Origin: an uncultured Oscillospiraceae bacterium
GTDB taxonomy: Bacteria; Bacillota; Clostridia; Oscillospirales; Oscillospiraceae
DNA length: 64,000 nucleotides
NCBI GenBank assembly: GCA_944387635.1
Contig: CALXFT010000001.1
Location: 16,671 to 80,670, forward strand
Direction of reading: 5' to 3'
The notes beneath the pieces were generated by a model that was given only the letters and a program-made list of their open reading frames with translations, was not told the DNA's origin and did not search any database. Below are positions 33,234 to 41,012 of this stretch, piece by piece. The translations under genes were made by a program, and so were the position numbers. The stretch's first letter is position 1; each line of letters begins with the position of its first letter.

Positions 33234-33737
33234 ATGAAAAAACGGTTGTGTATGATCCTGGCATGCTTGATTCTGGGCCTCACCGCCTGCGGTCAGGAGG
33301 AGCAGACGGTCTCCGGCGGCGATCCGGTTTTCTCCGCCGGCGGGGTGGAAATTGTTATCCATGCCGACGCGGCGCCCATTCTGGAGGCTCTGGGAGAGCC
33401 CACCAGCTATTCGGAGACTCCAAGCTGCGCGGGGGAGGGTATGGACAAGACCTATGGATATGGTTCTTTCTACCTGCTCACCGGCCTCGGGGAGGATGGG
33501 GAGGTGGTCAGCCGCCTGTGGCTTGCCGACGACACGGTGGCCACGCCGGAGGGAATCCGCATCGGCTCCGATGAGGAACAGGTGGAAGCCGCCTATCCCG
33601 ATGCGGCGTGCTGCGAAGACGGGAGCTGCAGCACCTATTGGATCGACGGCGCGACCGCGTCCCTGGCCGTTGTGCTGGAGGACGGGAAGGTAACGGCCAT
33701 TGAATACAGCGCGGCGGGCCAGACCTCCTGTGATTGA
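33234..33737 (+). CDS. small lipoprotein at the end of the dlt-like operon
   Basis: The 167-residue protein has a lipobox LTAC at residues 16-19, predicting a lipid-anchored extracellular protein. The mature part has alternating Gly/acidic segments, SFYLLTGLGEDGEVVSRLWLADD and EGIRIGSDEEQVEAAYPDA, resembling SmpA/DUF-type beta-sandwich lipoproteins. No enzymatic motif is visible. ATG at 33234 has the better spacing from AGAGGG; 33231 is also possible. It is 28 bases downstream of the SGNH gene. Confidence 0.78.
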   Translation: MKKRLCMILACLILGLTACGQEEQTVSGGDPVFSAGGVEIVIHADAAPILEALGEPTSYSETPSCAGEGMDKTYGYGSFYLLTGLGEDGEVVSRLWLADDTVATPEGIRIGSDEEQVEAAYPDAACCEDGSCSTYWIDGATASLAVVLEDGKVTAIEYSAAGQTSCD

Positions 33738-33753
33738 ATGCAACATAGACAAA

Positions 33754-33785
33754 ACCGTCCCGGCTCAGAACAGAGCCGGGACGGT
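33754..33785. terminator. bidirectional terminator between dlt-like and two-component operons
   Basis: A 13-bp stem (33754-33766 with 33773-33785) has a TTTTG tail on the minus strand. It separates two convergent operons. Confidence 0.8.
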
Positions 33786-33793
33786 GGCATAAA

Positions 33794-34555
33794 TCAGGAT
33801 ATGGTCACATAGAAGGTGTCATCCGAAAGATAGAACCGGATCTTGACTTCGCCGTACAGCAGGTCGCCCCAGCTCAGATGGGCGGAGACGGAATTGCCGG
33901 CGGCTTGATACTGGCCGCCCCGGGCAATGGATTCCGGATCGTACTGGGAAAACTCCTGGCCCAAGCCCTCCAGGTAGAGGGTACACAGGACGGCCATCCG
34001 CGCGCGAAGGGTGGCTTCGGACTGGTTCTGGGCCTGGGGATCTTCTGAGGAATCGGTGTAGGTGATGGCGCACACAGTCTCGGTCTGATCGTCCAGGACC
34101 AGGTGCAGATACAGGTCTGTGTTCAGACTGACGCTGACGTTCCAGAAGATGTTGCTGCGGCTTTCGTCCTCGCCCCAGCTGACCATGTAGGCCTGGGATT
34201 CCAGAATGTCCCGCTTGGAGATCTGGTGAAGGCCCACGGGAAGCAGACCGGACTGCTGATATTTCGCAACGACATCCTGCACAATGCGGACAATGTCGTT
34301 TTCGGTGAGGGTGGCCAGGGAGGCGGGCAGGGACATGGAATCGCTGTATTTGCTGATCAGGGCAAACTTTTCCCGCAGACTCGACTGCTGGCCGTTGCTG
34401 TTGAACTCCAGCTGCACGTTGTTCACGGCGGCGTAGTGGATCTGGCTGCTGTCGGCGGAATCCTGCCAGGAGGCGGCCAGAGAGGGGAGAAAGGCCCCCA
34501 GAAGGATGATGCAGAGGGACAGAAGCAGGACGGCGGGAACGCCAAATTTTTTCAT
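33794..34555 (-). CDS. exported protein co-encoded with a two-component system
   Basis: The 253-residue protein has an N-terminal signal peptide or anchor (VPAVLLLSLCIILLGAFLPSLAASW) and a soluble domain without recognised motifs. It overlaps the histidine kinase stop by 4 bases (ATGA), so it is made together with the sensor. It may be a periplasm-side accessory of the kinase, or simply a co-regulated envelope protein. No family recognised. Confidence 0.72.
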   Translation of the reverse strand: MKKFGVPAVLLLSLCIILLGAFLPSLAASWQDSADSSQIHYAAVNNVQLEFNSNGQQSSLREKFALISKYSDSMSLPASLATLTENDIVRIVQDVVAKYQQSGLLPVGLHQISKRDILESQAYMVSWGEDESRSNIFWNVSVSLNTDLYLHLVLDDQTETVCAITYTDSSEDPQAQNQSEATLRARMAVLCTLYLEGLGQEFSQYDPESIARGGQYQAAGNSVSAHLSWGDLLYGEVKIRFYLSDDTFYVTIS

Positions 34556-35958
34556 TTCCGCTTCTCCTCCTTTCCGTACAGCATCACGGTGACCCGGGTG
34601 CCTTTCCCTTGCTCGCTGTCAAAATGAATGCTGCCGTTGTGCAGCTCTACGATCTGCTTGCACAGGGCCAGGCCCAGGCCGGCGCCGCCCTGTTTCCGGG
34701 AACGGGATTTGTCCACCCGGTAGAAGGCCTCGGTGATCCGGGTCAGTTCCGACTCCGGCATGCCTCGTCCGTTGTCCACCACCTGGAACTGGCAGCCGCC
34801 GGGAACGGCGGTGCCCACAACGGCGATGAGTCCCTCGCCGTCCATGGCCTTTCCGGCGTTGTCGATGAGGTTGTACAGCAGGGACTTGACCAGGTCCGGC
34901 TCCAGGACCACCCGGCGCTGTTCGGCCTTGCAGACCAGGCGAATTCCTTTTTTGCGAAGGCCGGGGGCCAGAGCCCGCTGGATTTCCTCCACAAAGGACG
35001 ACAGGGTCACCCGCTTCATGACCAGGCTGTCCTTCCTCAGAAGCAGCAACTCCAGAAGCTTGAAGGACAGGTTTTCCAGCCGGTGGCCTTCGGAGTAGAT
35101 GTACTCCGCCGCCATGAGCCGGGTGTTTTCGTCCAGATTGCCCTGGCGCAGAAGATCCGCAAAGCCGATGATGGAGGTCATGGGGGTTTTCATCTCGTGG
35201 GCAAAGGCGCCAAGGAAGCTCTCCTGCCGTCCGATGTCCGTCTCCAGCTTGGCGATGTTCTCTTGAAGCTTGTCGGCCATGGCGTCGAAATCCCGGGACA
35301 GCTGGCCGAATTCGTCGTTGGTTCGGATTCGGGAGCGGGTGGACAGGTCTCCGCCGGAGATCTTCCGCACGGCCACGGTCAGTTTCCGCAGACGGCTGGT
35401 CAGAGCGTAGGACAGGAACACGGAAATCACAATGCCGCACAGTACCACCGCGGTGTAAACGGTGATGTATCGCTGCTGCAGGTACTGTCGGTTCTGGTAA
35501 ACCCAGGACAGGTCGAAGCGGGCCTGCAGGACCAGATTTTCCGTGCCGGCGGAGAGTGAGCTGCGGATGATCAGGCCATGCCCGTATTCATCACGGACCT
35601 GGATGTAGCAGCATTGGCCGGTGAGGGGGGTGGGAAGGGAGTGGTTCTTCATAAGCTCCGAACGGTTCTGGTAGATGGTCTGGCTGCCGCAGGACAGGGA
35701 GATGGCCTGCCAGCGCACCTCGTTCTGGGCGTCCATCTGGGACAGGGCGGCCCCCAGACTGGCATAGTCCGCCTTGGCGCCCATGGAGTTGAGCAGATGT
35801 AAGGTGCTCAGAACCATTTCGAAGGAGCCCAGAGCCATGTCGACTTCTGAGTCCAGGGAGCTCTGGACCGAGGAGGTGAGCAGGATGGTTCCGCCGATGC
35901 TGAACGACAGGGCGATCAGCAGGGAAATGGTGATGATGAGCCGAAGACGGTAGCTCAT
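34552..35958 (-). CDS. sensor histidine kinase
   Basis: The 468-residue kinase has TM1 (residues 8-28), an extracellular sensor loop (30-165), TM2 (166-186), HAMP (187-240), the HisKA phospho-acceptor His254 in FAHEMKTPMTS, the N box YNLIDNAGKA and G boxes VVDNGRGMP and GAGLGLALCKQ. The sensor loop has no identifiable fold. GGAGGT precedes the ATG. It lies between its response regulator (3-base gap) and the exported protein. Confidence 0.94.
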   Translation of the reverse strand: MSYRLRLIITISLLIALSFSIGGTILLTSSVQSSLDSEVDMALGSFEMVLSTLHLLNSMGAKADYASLGAALSQMDAQNEVRWQAISLSCGSQTIYQNRSELMKNHSLPTPLTGQCCYIQVRDEYGHGLIIRSSLSAGTENLVLQARFDLSWVYQNRQYLQQRYITVYTAVVLCGIVISVFLSYALTSRLRKLTVAVRKISGGDLSTRSRIRTNDEFGQLSRDFDAMADKLQENIAKLETDIGRQESFLGAFAHEMKTPMTSIIGFADLLRQGNLDENTRLMAAEYIYSEGHRLENLSFKLLELLLLRKDSLVMKRVTLSSFVEEIQRALAPGLRKKGIRLVCKAEQRRVVLEPDLVKSLLYNLIDNAGKAMDGEGLIAVVGTAVPGGCQFQVVDNGRGMPESELTRITEAFYRVDKSRSRKQGGAGLGLALCKQIVELHNGSIHFDSEQGKGTRVTVMLYGKEEKRK

Positions 35959-35961
35959 AGC

Positions 35962-36615
35962 TTATACCTCCAGCCGGTATCCCATGCCGTAGACCGCTTT
36001 GATCTTGTCGTCCCAGCCCACCTTCTTCTTCATGCGCTGGATGTGAAGCTCCACGGTCCGGGTGTTCTCCGGATATTCGCCGCCCCACACCTGCTCGTAA
36101 ATGGTATTCTTGGACAGCACCACGCCCACGTTCCGGGCGAATAAGAGAAGCAGCTCATATTCCTTTCGGGTCAGAGGGATTTCTTCCCCTCCGCACCATA
36201 CCTTCATGGAAAGGGTGTTGATCTCCAGGCCGCCTGCCTGCAAGGTGGTCTGGAGCTTGCCGTGACGCCGCAGGACGCCCTCTACCCGGGCCAGGAGCTC
36301 CAGCACGTCAAAGGGCTTGACCATATAGTCTTCCGCCCCCATTCGCAGACCCTTCACCCGGTCGCTGACGGCGTTTTTCGCGGTCAGGAAGATGACGGGG
36401 ATCCCCTTGGAGCGGATGTAATCCATCAATTCAAATCCGTCGATCCCCGGAAGCATGATGTCCAGCAGGATCAGGTCAAAACTCTCTTTTTCAATCAGAT
36501 CCGCGGCTTCGACGCCGTCGTAAGCACATACGCACTGATATCCCGCACGGGCCAGACTGACCCGCAGTAGTTCCGCAATAGGCCGTTCGTCGTCTACTGC
36601 CAAAATGCGCACCAT
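35962..36615 (-). CDS. OmpR/PhoB-family response regulator
   Basis: The 217-residue regulator has a receiver domain with acidic pair D8-D9, phospho-acceptor Asp52 (LLDIMLPG), Thr78 and Lys100. A winged-helix Trans_Reg_C domain follows, with LTRKEYELLLLFARNVGVVLSKNTIYEQVWG and a recognition helix near RTVELHIQRMKKK. It first in the operon with its kinase. AAGGAGG precedes the ATG. Upstream AT-rich repeats (36695-36738) suggest autoregulation. Target genes may include envelope genes nearby; inference. Confidence 0.95.
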   Translation of the reverse strand: MVRILAVDDERPIAELLRVSLARAGYQCVCAYDGVEAADLIEKESFDLILLDIMLPGIDGFELMDYIRSKGIPVIFLTAKNAVSDRVKGLRMGAEDYMVKPFDVLELLARVEGVLRRHGKLQTTLQAGGLEINTLSMKVWCGGEEIPLTRKEYELLLLFARNVGVVLSKNTIYEQVWGGEYPENTRTVELHIQRMKKKVGWDDKIKAVYGMGYRLEV

Positions 36616-36645
36616 GAACGATTCCTCCTTTTTCTGCCACTATTC

Positions 36646-36740
36646 ATAATACCATAAGCGTCTCTAAATTGCATCCAAGAAAGGGAAAACTGAAAAAATC
36701 TTAAGGATTATTTAATTTATTCCTTAAGATTTTATTAAGA
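36646..36740 (-). promoter_or_regulatory. two-component operon promoter with phased TTAA array
   Basis: A likely -10 TATTAT is at 36651-36646 on the minus strand, with a poor -35. Upstream is a perfect 13-bp inverted repeat (AAAATCTTAAGGA 36695-36707 / TCCTTAAGATTTT 36721-36733). TTAA steps begin at 36701, 36712, 36724 and 36735, spacing 11, 12 and 11 bases, as in PhoP/OmpR-type binding arrays. The region also lies upstream of the divergent esterase gene. Confidence 0.5.
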
Positions 36741-36782
36741 CGGCAAATAAGCGGAAAAGGGGGAAGCCTGCCGAAAAATAGG

Positions 36783-36811
36783 GTGACAACGGCTCCGGGA
36801 TTTGGTATGAT
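36783..36811 (+). promoter_or_regulatory. carboxylesterase promoter
   Basis: GTGACA (36783-36788), 17 bases, TATGAT (36806-36811). Confidence 0.55.
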
Positions 36812-36888
36812 GAATGGGAACAGACCCCCGGGAAGGCTCTGCCCAGGCCCGGGACAAGCGGAATTCAGAAAGTTCAGGAGGTTATGTT

Positions 36889-38229
36889 ATGGACTATCGA
36901 ATCAAAACGCCCTGCGGAGAACTGCAAGGCTGCGCGGGCCGAATCCCCGGCGTGGCGGCATACAAGGGAATCCGCTACGCTTCCGCCGGCCGGTGGGAGT
37001 ACCCGGTTTTGGTGAAGGGCTGGCACGGGATCTACGACGCCACGCGATACAGGAGCTGCTGCTATCAGCCCCGGGCCTTTGCCGACGAGGGGAAGGACGC
37101 GGAGAAGGCATTTTACTACAATGAGTTTCGCAAGGGCGAGCGGTATACCTACAGCGAGGACTGCCTGTTCCTGAATGTATTCACGCCCGACGGTGTGAAG
37201 GAGACGGACCGGCTGCCGGTGCTGGTCTACATCCACGGCGGCGGCTTTGTGGGCGGCTGCGGCCATGAGAAGCATTTCGACTGCCCGGTCTGGCCTGTCA
37301 AGGGCGTCATCGGCGTGACGCTGAACTACCGGCTGGGACCTCTGGGCTTCGCGGCGCTGCCGGAGCTGAAGCAGGAGGCGGGCTTTACGGGCAACTACGG
37401 CCTGTTCGATCAGCTGGCGGCCCTGCGGTGGGTCCGGGAGAATATTGCGGCCTTCGGCGGAGATCCGGAGAAAATCACCCTCATGGGTCAGAGCGCCGGC
37501 GGCATGAGCGTACAGCTGCACTGCGAAAGCCCTCTGTCCGACGGCCTGATCTCCGGAGCCGTGATCAGCAGCGGCACGCTGGATAAGCTGTTTCCTACAC
37601 CCATGCCGGAAAAGTACTACGATTTCTGGCACGCGGTCATGGCGGACTGCGGCTGCGACACCCTGGAGGCCTTCCGGAACGCGCCTGTGGAGCGGCTGTT
37701 TGCCGCCTGGAAGGAGCGGAGCAAGGAGCAAAAGGGCGGCGGCTGCTTCCCCTGCATGGACGGGCGGCTGGTCCCGGAGACCCCAGCCGGGACACGAAAG
37801 AAGCCGGTTCCCTGTATGGTGGGTTCCACCAGCGAGGACGTTGTCCCGGCCCTGCTGCACAGGGCGTGCAAGGACTGGGCCCGCACCCAGGAGAAGAAGA
37901 GCTATGCCTGGTACTTTGACCGCAGGCTTCCCGGAGACGGCAAGGGTGCTTGGCACAGCAGCGACCTGTGGTACTGGTTCGGCACCCTGCCCAACTGCTG
38001 GCGCCCCATGACGGAGAAGGACTACGACCTGAGCCGTCAGATGACAGACTATCTGGCCAATTTCTGTAAATACGGCGATCCCAACGGCGGCGGTCTGGCG
38101 GCCTGGCTGCCGATGGTGAAAGGACAGCGGAAGGTCCTGTGTCTGGGCGAGGGTCAGACCCGCATGGGCCGGCCCGATGTGACGCGGCTGGTCAAGAACA
38201 CGCTGACGAGCAAAGCCAAAGGCGAATAA
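36889..38229 (+). CDS. carboxylesterase, type B family
   Basis: The 446-residue alpha/beta hydrolase of the carboxylesterase/cholinesterase family has the oxyanion segment YIHGGGFVGG, the nucleophile in GQSAGGMS and the EDCLFLNVFTP signature; the family's C-terminal His region follows GKGAWHSSDLWYWFG. No signal peptide is present, so it is cytosolic. The substrate is unknown; gut relatives deacylate xenobiotic or plant esters. ATG at 36889 follows AGGAGG by seven bases; longer upstream frames lack a ribosome site. Confidence 0.9.
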   Translation: MDYRIKTPCGELQGCAGRIPGVAAYKGIRYASAGRWEYPVLVKGWHGIYDATRYRSCCYQPRAFADEGKDAEKAFYYNEFRKGERYTYSEDCLFLNVFTPDGVKETDRLPVLVYIHGGGFVGGCGHEKHFDCPVWPVKGVIGVTLNYRLGPLGFAALPELKQEAGFTGNYGLFDQLAALRWVRENIAAFGGDPEKITLMGQSAGGMSVQLHCESPLSDGLISGAVISSGTLDKLFPTPMPEKYYDFWHAVMADCGCDTLEAFRNAPVERLFAAWKERSKEQKGGGCFPCMDGRLVPETPAGTRKKPVPCMVGSTSEDVVPALLHRACKDWARTQEKKSYAWYFDRRLPGDGKGAWHSSDLWYWFGTLPNCWRPMTEKDYDLSRQMTDYLANFCKYGDPNGGGLAAWLPMVKGQRKVLCLGEGQTRMGRPDVTRLVKNTLTSKAKGE

Positions 38230-38232
38230 GGG

Positions 38233-38300
38233 GCGAAAACCGGACAAACCGCCGGAGCAGTTTTCTCCTGTTCCGGCGGTCCCATTTGTCCGGTTTTCGC
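38233..38300. terminator. long two-tier hairpin between esterase and SOD genes
   Basis: Outer stem of 16 bp (38233-38248 with 38285-38300) encloses an inner 8-bp stem (38249-38256 with 38272-38279). It lacks a T-run on the plus strand, so it may be a leaky terminator or an mRNA-processing/stabilising hairpin between the two genes. Confidence 0.5.
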
Positions 38301-38326
38301 ATAGACTGCCATGAGGTGATATGCCT

Positions 38327-38761
38327 ATGGACAATACCATCGGAAGACCGGAGGCTGTGGCGTGGATTCGGGGGGCGGACGGACTGCGGGGACGGGCCGC
38401 GTTTTATCCCAGCGGGATTGGCAGCCTGGTGGCGGTGGAGGTCTCCGGTCTGCCCAAAAACGAGACTGGCTTTTTTGCCCTGCACATCCACCAGGGCGAC
38501 AGCTGTACCGGAACGGATTTTTCCGATACAGGCGGCCACTATGATCCGGGAAACAAGCCCCATCCCAGACACGCCGGAGATCTGCCGCCGCTGCTGTCCG
38601 CGAGTGGCCGGGCCTGGATGCGGGTGAAGACCGACCGGTTCACCCCGGACCAGGTGGTGGGCAGGACCGTGGTGATCCATATGGACGCCGACGATTTCCA
38701 CACCCAGCCCAGCGGGAACGCCGGAAAGAAGATCGGATGCGGACGGATCTACAGTGTATAA
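38327..38761 (+). CDS. Cu/Zn superoxide dismutase family protein without signal peptide
   Basis: The 144-residue protein keeps the metal ligands of Cu/Zn SOD: ALHIHQG (two Cu His), GGHYDP (bridging His), HPRHAGDLPPL (Zn His and Asp) and IHMDADDFHTQ (fourth Cu His). The disulfide cysteines are in GDSC and IGCGRI. Bacterial enzymes are normally exported, but no signal peptide is visible. The start at 38327 has the best distance from GAGGTGAT. Activity in this presumably strict anaerobe is untested. Confidence 0.85.
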   Translation: MDNTIGRPEAVAWIRGADGLRGRAAFYPSGIGSLVAVEVSGLPKNETGFFALHIHQGDSCTGTDFSDTGGHYDPGNKPHPRHAGDLPPLLSASGRAWMRVKTDRFTPDQVVGRTVVIHMDADDFHTQPSGNAGKKIGCGRIYSV

Positions 38762-38856
38762 GGACATTCGCTCCCTTTTGCCTGGAAGGTTCCGGAATGA
38801 AAGGGGAAATTTGAGAAAGTTTCGAAAAGCGCGGCAATTTTCGGCGATTTTATAGG

Positions 38857-38885
38857 TTGTAAAATGAAAAAAAATGTAGTATAAT
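38857..38885 (+). promoter_or_regulatory. murC promoter
   Basis: TTGTAA (38857-38862), 17 bases, TATAAT (38880-38885). The leader of about 110 bases to murC shows no recognised riboswitch. Confidence 0.7.
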
Positions 38886-39003
38886 GCCTTCGGTTCAATA
38901 TGTTGTCCCCAGACCGCGAAAGAAGCTGAGCGCCCGGGCCCGCCCGTGACCGGCAGCGGCGGAGGACACGGATCCACAATCATCTGCAAGGGATTTGACA
39001 TAT

Positions 39004-40368
39004 ATGGTTGAAAATAATAAAATTGCCAAGTATCTGACTCCGGGGCGTCATGTGCATCTGGTTGGGATCGGCGGCGTCTCCATGCGGCCTCTGGGCATGG
39101 TGCTCAAGGGCATGGGCATGGTGGTCACGGGATCGGATATGAGTGTCTCCGCCTCCACCAAGGAACTGGAGGCCCAGGGGATTCCTGTGGCCATCGGGCA
39201 CCACGGCGAGAACATCCAGGGCGCGGACTGTCTGATCCGCACCGCCGCGGTCCACAACGACAACCCGGAGATCGCCGCCGCCCGGGCGGCGGGCATTCCC
39301 GTCTTTGAGCGGGCTCAGGCCTGGGGCGAGATCATGAAGTCTTACAAGAACGCCATCTGCGTCTCCGGCACCCACGGCAAGACCACCACCACCTCCATGC
39401 TGACCCACATTCTCATGGAAGCCCAGTGGGATCCCACGGTCATGATCGGCGGCTACCTGCCCCTGCTTCACGCGGGACACCGGGTGGGCAGCGGCGACAC
39501 CATTTTGCTGGAAAGCTGTGAGTACTGTGACTCTTTCCTAAATTTCTTCCCCACCCTGGCTGTGGTGCTGAATGTGGAAGCGGATCATCTGGACTATTTC
39601 AAGGACCTGGAAGACATTCAGAAGTCTTTCCACAAGTTTGCCTCCCTGTCCACCAACGGCGTTGTGGCCAACGGTGACGATCCCCACACGGTTCAGGCCA
39701 TGGAGGGGTTGGCGTATGTGTCCTTTGGACTGGGGGAGAATAACCGGGTCCACGCCGCCAATATGTGCAGCGACTGGCGTCACTTTGACGTGCTGTGCGA
39801 CGGGCAGTTCTACTGCCACATGGATATGGGCGTCATGGGCAAGCACAACGCCTTGAACGCCCTGGCTGCCGCGGCGGCCGCCTGGCTCATGGGCATTCCC
39901 GGAGAGGCGGTATCTGCCGGCATCCAGTCCTTCCATGGCGCGGGGCGGCGGATGGAGTTCAAGGGCAAGTTCCACGGGGCCAATGTGTATGACGACTATG
40001 CCCACCATCCGGATGAGCTGGCAGCGACCATAGAAGCGGTGCGCTCCATGGGGGACCATCGCCTGGTGCTGGCCTTCCAGCCCCACACCTACAGCCGGAC
40101 CAAAGCGCTGTTTGAAGACTTTGTCCGGGAGCTGAAAAAGGCGGATGTCCTGGTCCTGGCGGAGATCTACGCGGCCCGGGAACGGAACACCAGCGGAATC
40201 TCCTCTGCCGATCTGGCGGCACGGATCCCCGGCGCGGTCTGCTGCGAGACCCTGCCGGAGGTGACCGAGTGCCTTCGGGGGATCGTAAAAGAAGGGGACG
40301 TGGTCCTGACCATGGGCGCCGGCGATATCTTCCGGGCAGGAGAAGCCCTGCTGAAGGAAGCGCAGTGA
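39004..40368 (+). CDS. murC: UDP-N-acetylmuramate--L-alanine ligase
   Basis: The 454-residue Mur ligase has the N-terminal Rossmann loop GIGGVSMRPLG, the ATP loop SGTHGKTTTTSM, the central EADHLDYF region and the C-terminal YDDYAHHPDE segment. It adds L-Ala to UDP-MurNAc in the cytosol. ATG at 39004 is used; a TTG three codons earlier abuts the ribosome site AAGGGA. It is monocistronic; the terminator at 40402-40431 follows. Confidence 0.95.
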   Translation: MVENNKIAKYLTPGRHVHLVGIGGVSMRPLGMVLKGMGMVVTGSDMSVSASTKELEAQGIPVAIGHHGENIQGADCLIRTAAVHNDNPEIAAARAAGIPVFERAQAWGEIMKSYKNAICVSGTHGKTTTTSMLTHILMEAQWDPTVMIGGYLPLLHAGHRVGSGDTILLESCEYCDSFLNFFPTLAVVLNVEADHLDYFKDLEDIQKSFHKFASLSTNGVVANGDDPHTVQAMEGLAYVSFGLGENNRVHAANMCSDWRHFDVLCDGQFYCHMDMGVMGKHNALNALAAAAAAWLMGIPGEAVSAGIQSFHGAGRRMEFKGKFHGANVYDDYAHHPDELAATIEAVRSMGDHRLVLAFQPHTYSRTKALFEDFVRELKKADVLVLAEIYAARERNTSGISSADLAARIPGAVCCETLPEVTECLRGIVKEGDVVLTMGAGDIFRAGEALLKEAQ

Positions 40369-40401
40369 GCTGTCCCCAAGCAGAAAGCCCGCGATACAGA
40401 A

Positions 40402-40431
40402 AAAATGTGCCGGTTTTAACCGGCACATTTT
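40402..40431. terminator. bidirectional terminator
   Basis: A 14-bp stem (40402-40415 with 40418-40431, loop TT) with A- and T-rich flanks ends both murC and the convergent gene, whose stop codon it touches. Confidence 0.85.
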
Positions 40432-40829
40432 CAAAAGGTTTCGTCCAGAATCAGATGATCCACACCGGAGGACTCGAATTCCGACATGTACTGGTCCATG
40501 CGGCCCACGATTTCATCGTAATTTTCTTCGGTGATCTCTGGATAGTCCATATCCCGGCGGGAAAGTTCCTCAGCAAGGATCTCATAGAATACATTGTCTT
40601 CATAGCAGGCGATGGCTTCGTGGATGCCGCCCTCGGTGTAAGCCCTGGAGGGAACGACGACGCCGTTCCAGTTTTCGGACAAGGCCGGGGACAGCGCAAA
40701 GAGCTTGCGCTCCAGATCGTCATAGTCCTGGAACCGGTCATCGCCTCTGGTGGAGTTGAGCACCCAGTTGCCGATGTAGACCAGATCCAGAAGCCGTCGG
40801 AATTCTTTTGCGGTCAAATCGATTTGCAT
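40431..40829 (-). CDS. uncharacterised acidic protein, 132 residues
   Basis: A soluble, strongly acidic protein (many Asp/Glu, for instance DYPEITEENYDEIVGRMDQYMSEFE) with no membrane segment or motif that I recognise. AAGGAGGG precedes the ATG. The region around TAKEFRRLLDLVYIGNWVLNSTR appears helical and aromatic. It is monocistronic on the minus strand between murC and ddl. Confidence 0.72.
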   Translation of the reverse strand: MQIDLTAKEFRRLLDLVYIGNWVLNSTRGDDRFQDYDDLERKLFALSPALSENWNGVVVPSRAYTEGGIHEAIACYEDNVFYEILAEELSRRDMDYPEITEENYDEIVGRMDQYMSEFESSGVDHLILDETF

Positions 40830-41012
40830 AGATAACCCTCCTTGTTTGCGTAAGATCGGATCCCCATCCGGTGGGAAATGCCGCCCGGTCCCGGACTTCC
40901 GGGACCCGCAATGCTTTAGGCTATATTATAGCATGAAACAGAAGAAATTCCAGATGGAAAATGTAAAATTTCCTGACAACCGTAGAAAATATCGACAAAA
41001 TGAGGCGATGAA

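Noticed and set aside
30563-33283. 906-codon minus-strand open frame across the dlt-like operon
   Set aside because: It lies opposite three well-supported genes and has Pro/Arg/Gln-rich shadow composition; such long antisense frames are expected at 60% GC.
38857-39003. Riboswitch in the murC leader
   Set aside because: The leader is about 110 bases with no recognisable aptamer pattern.
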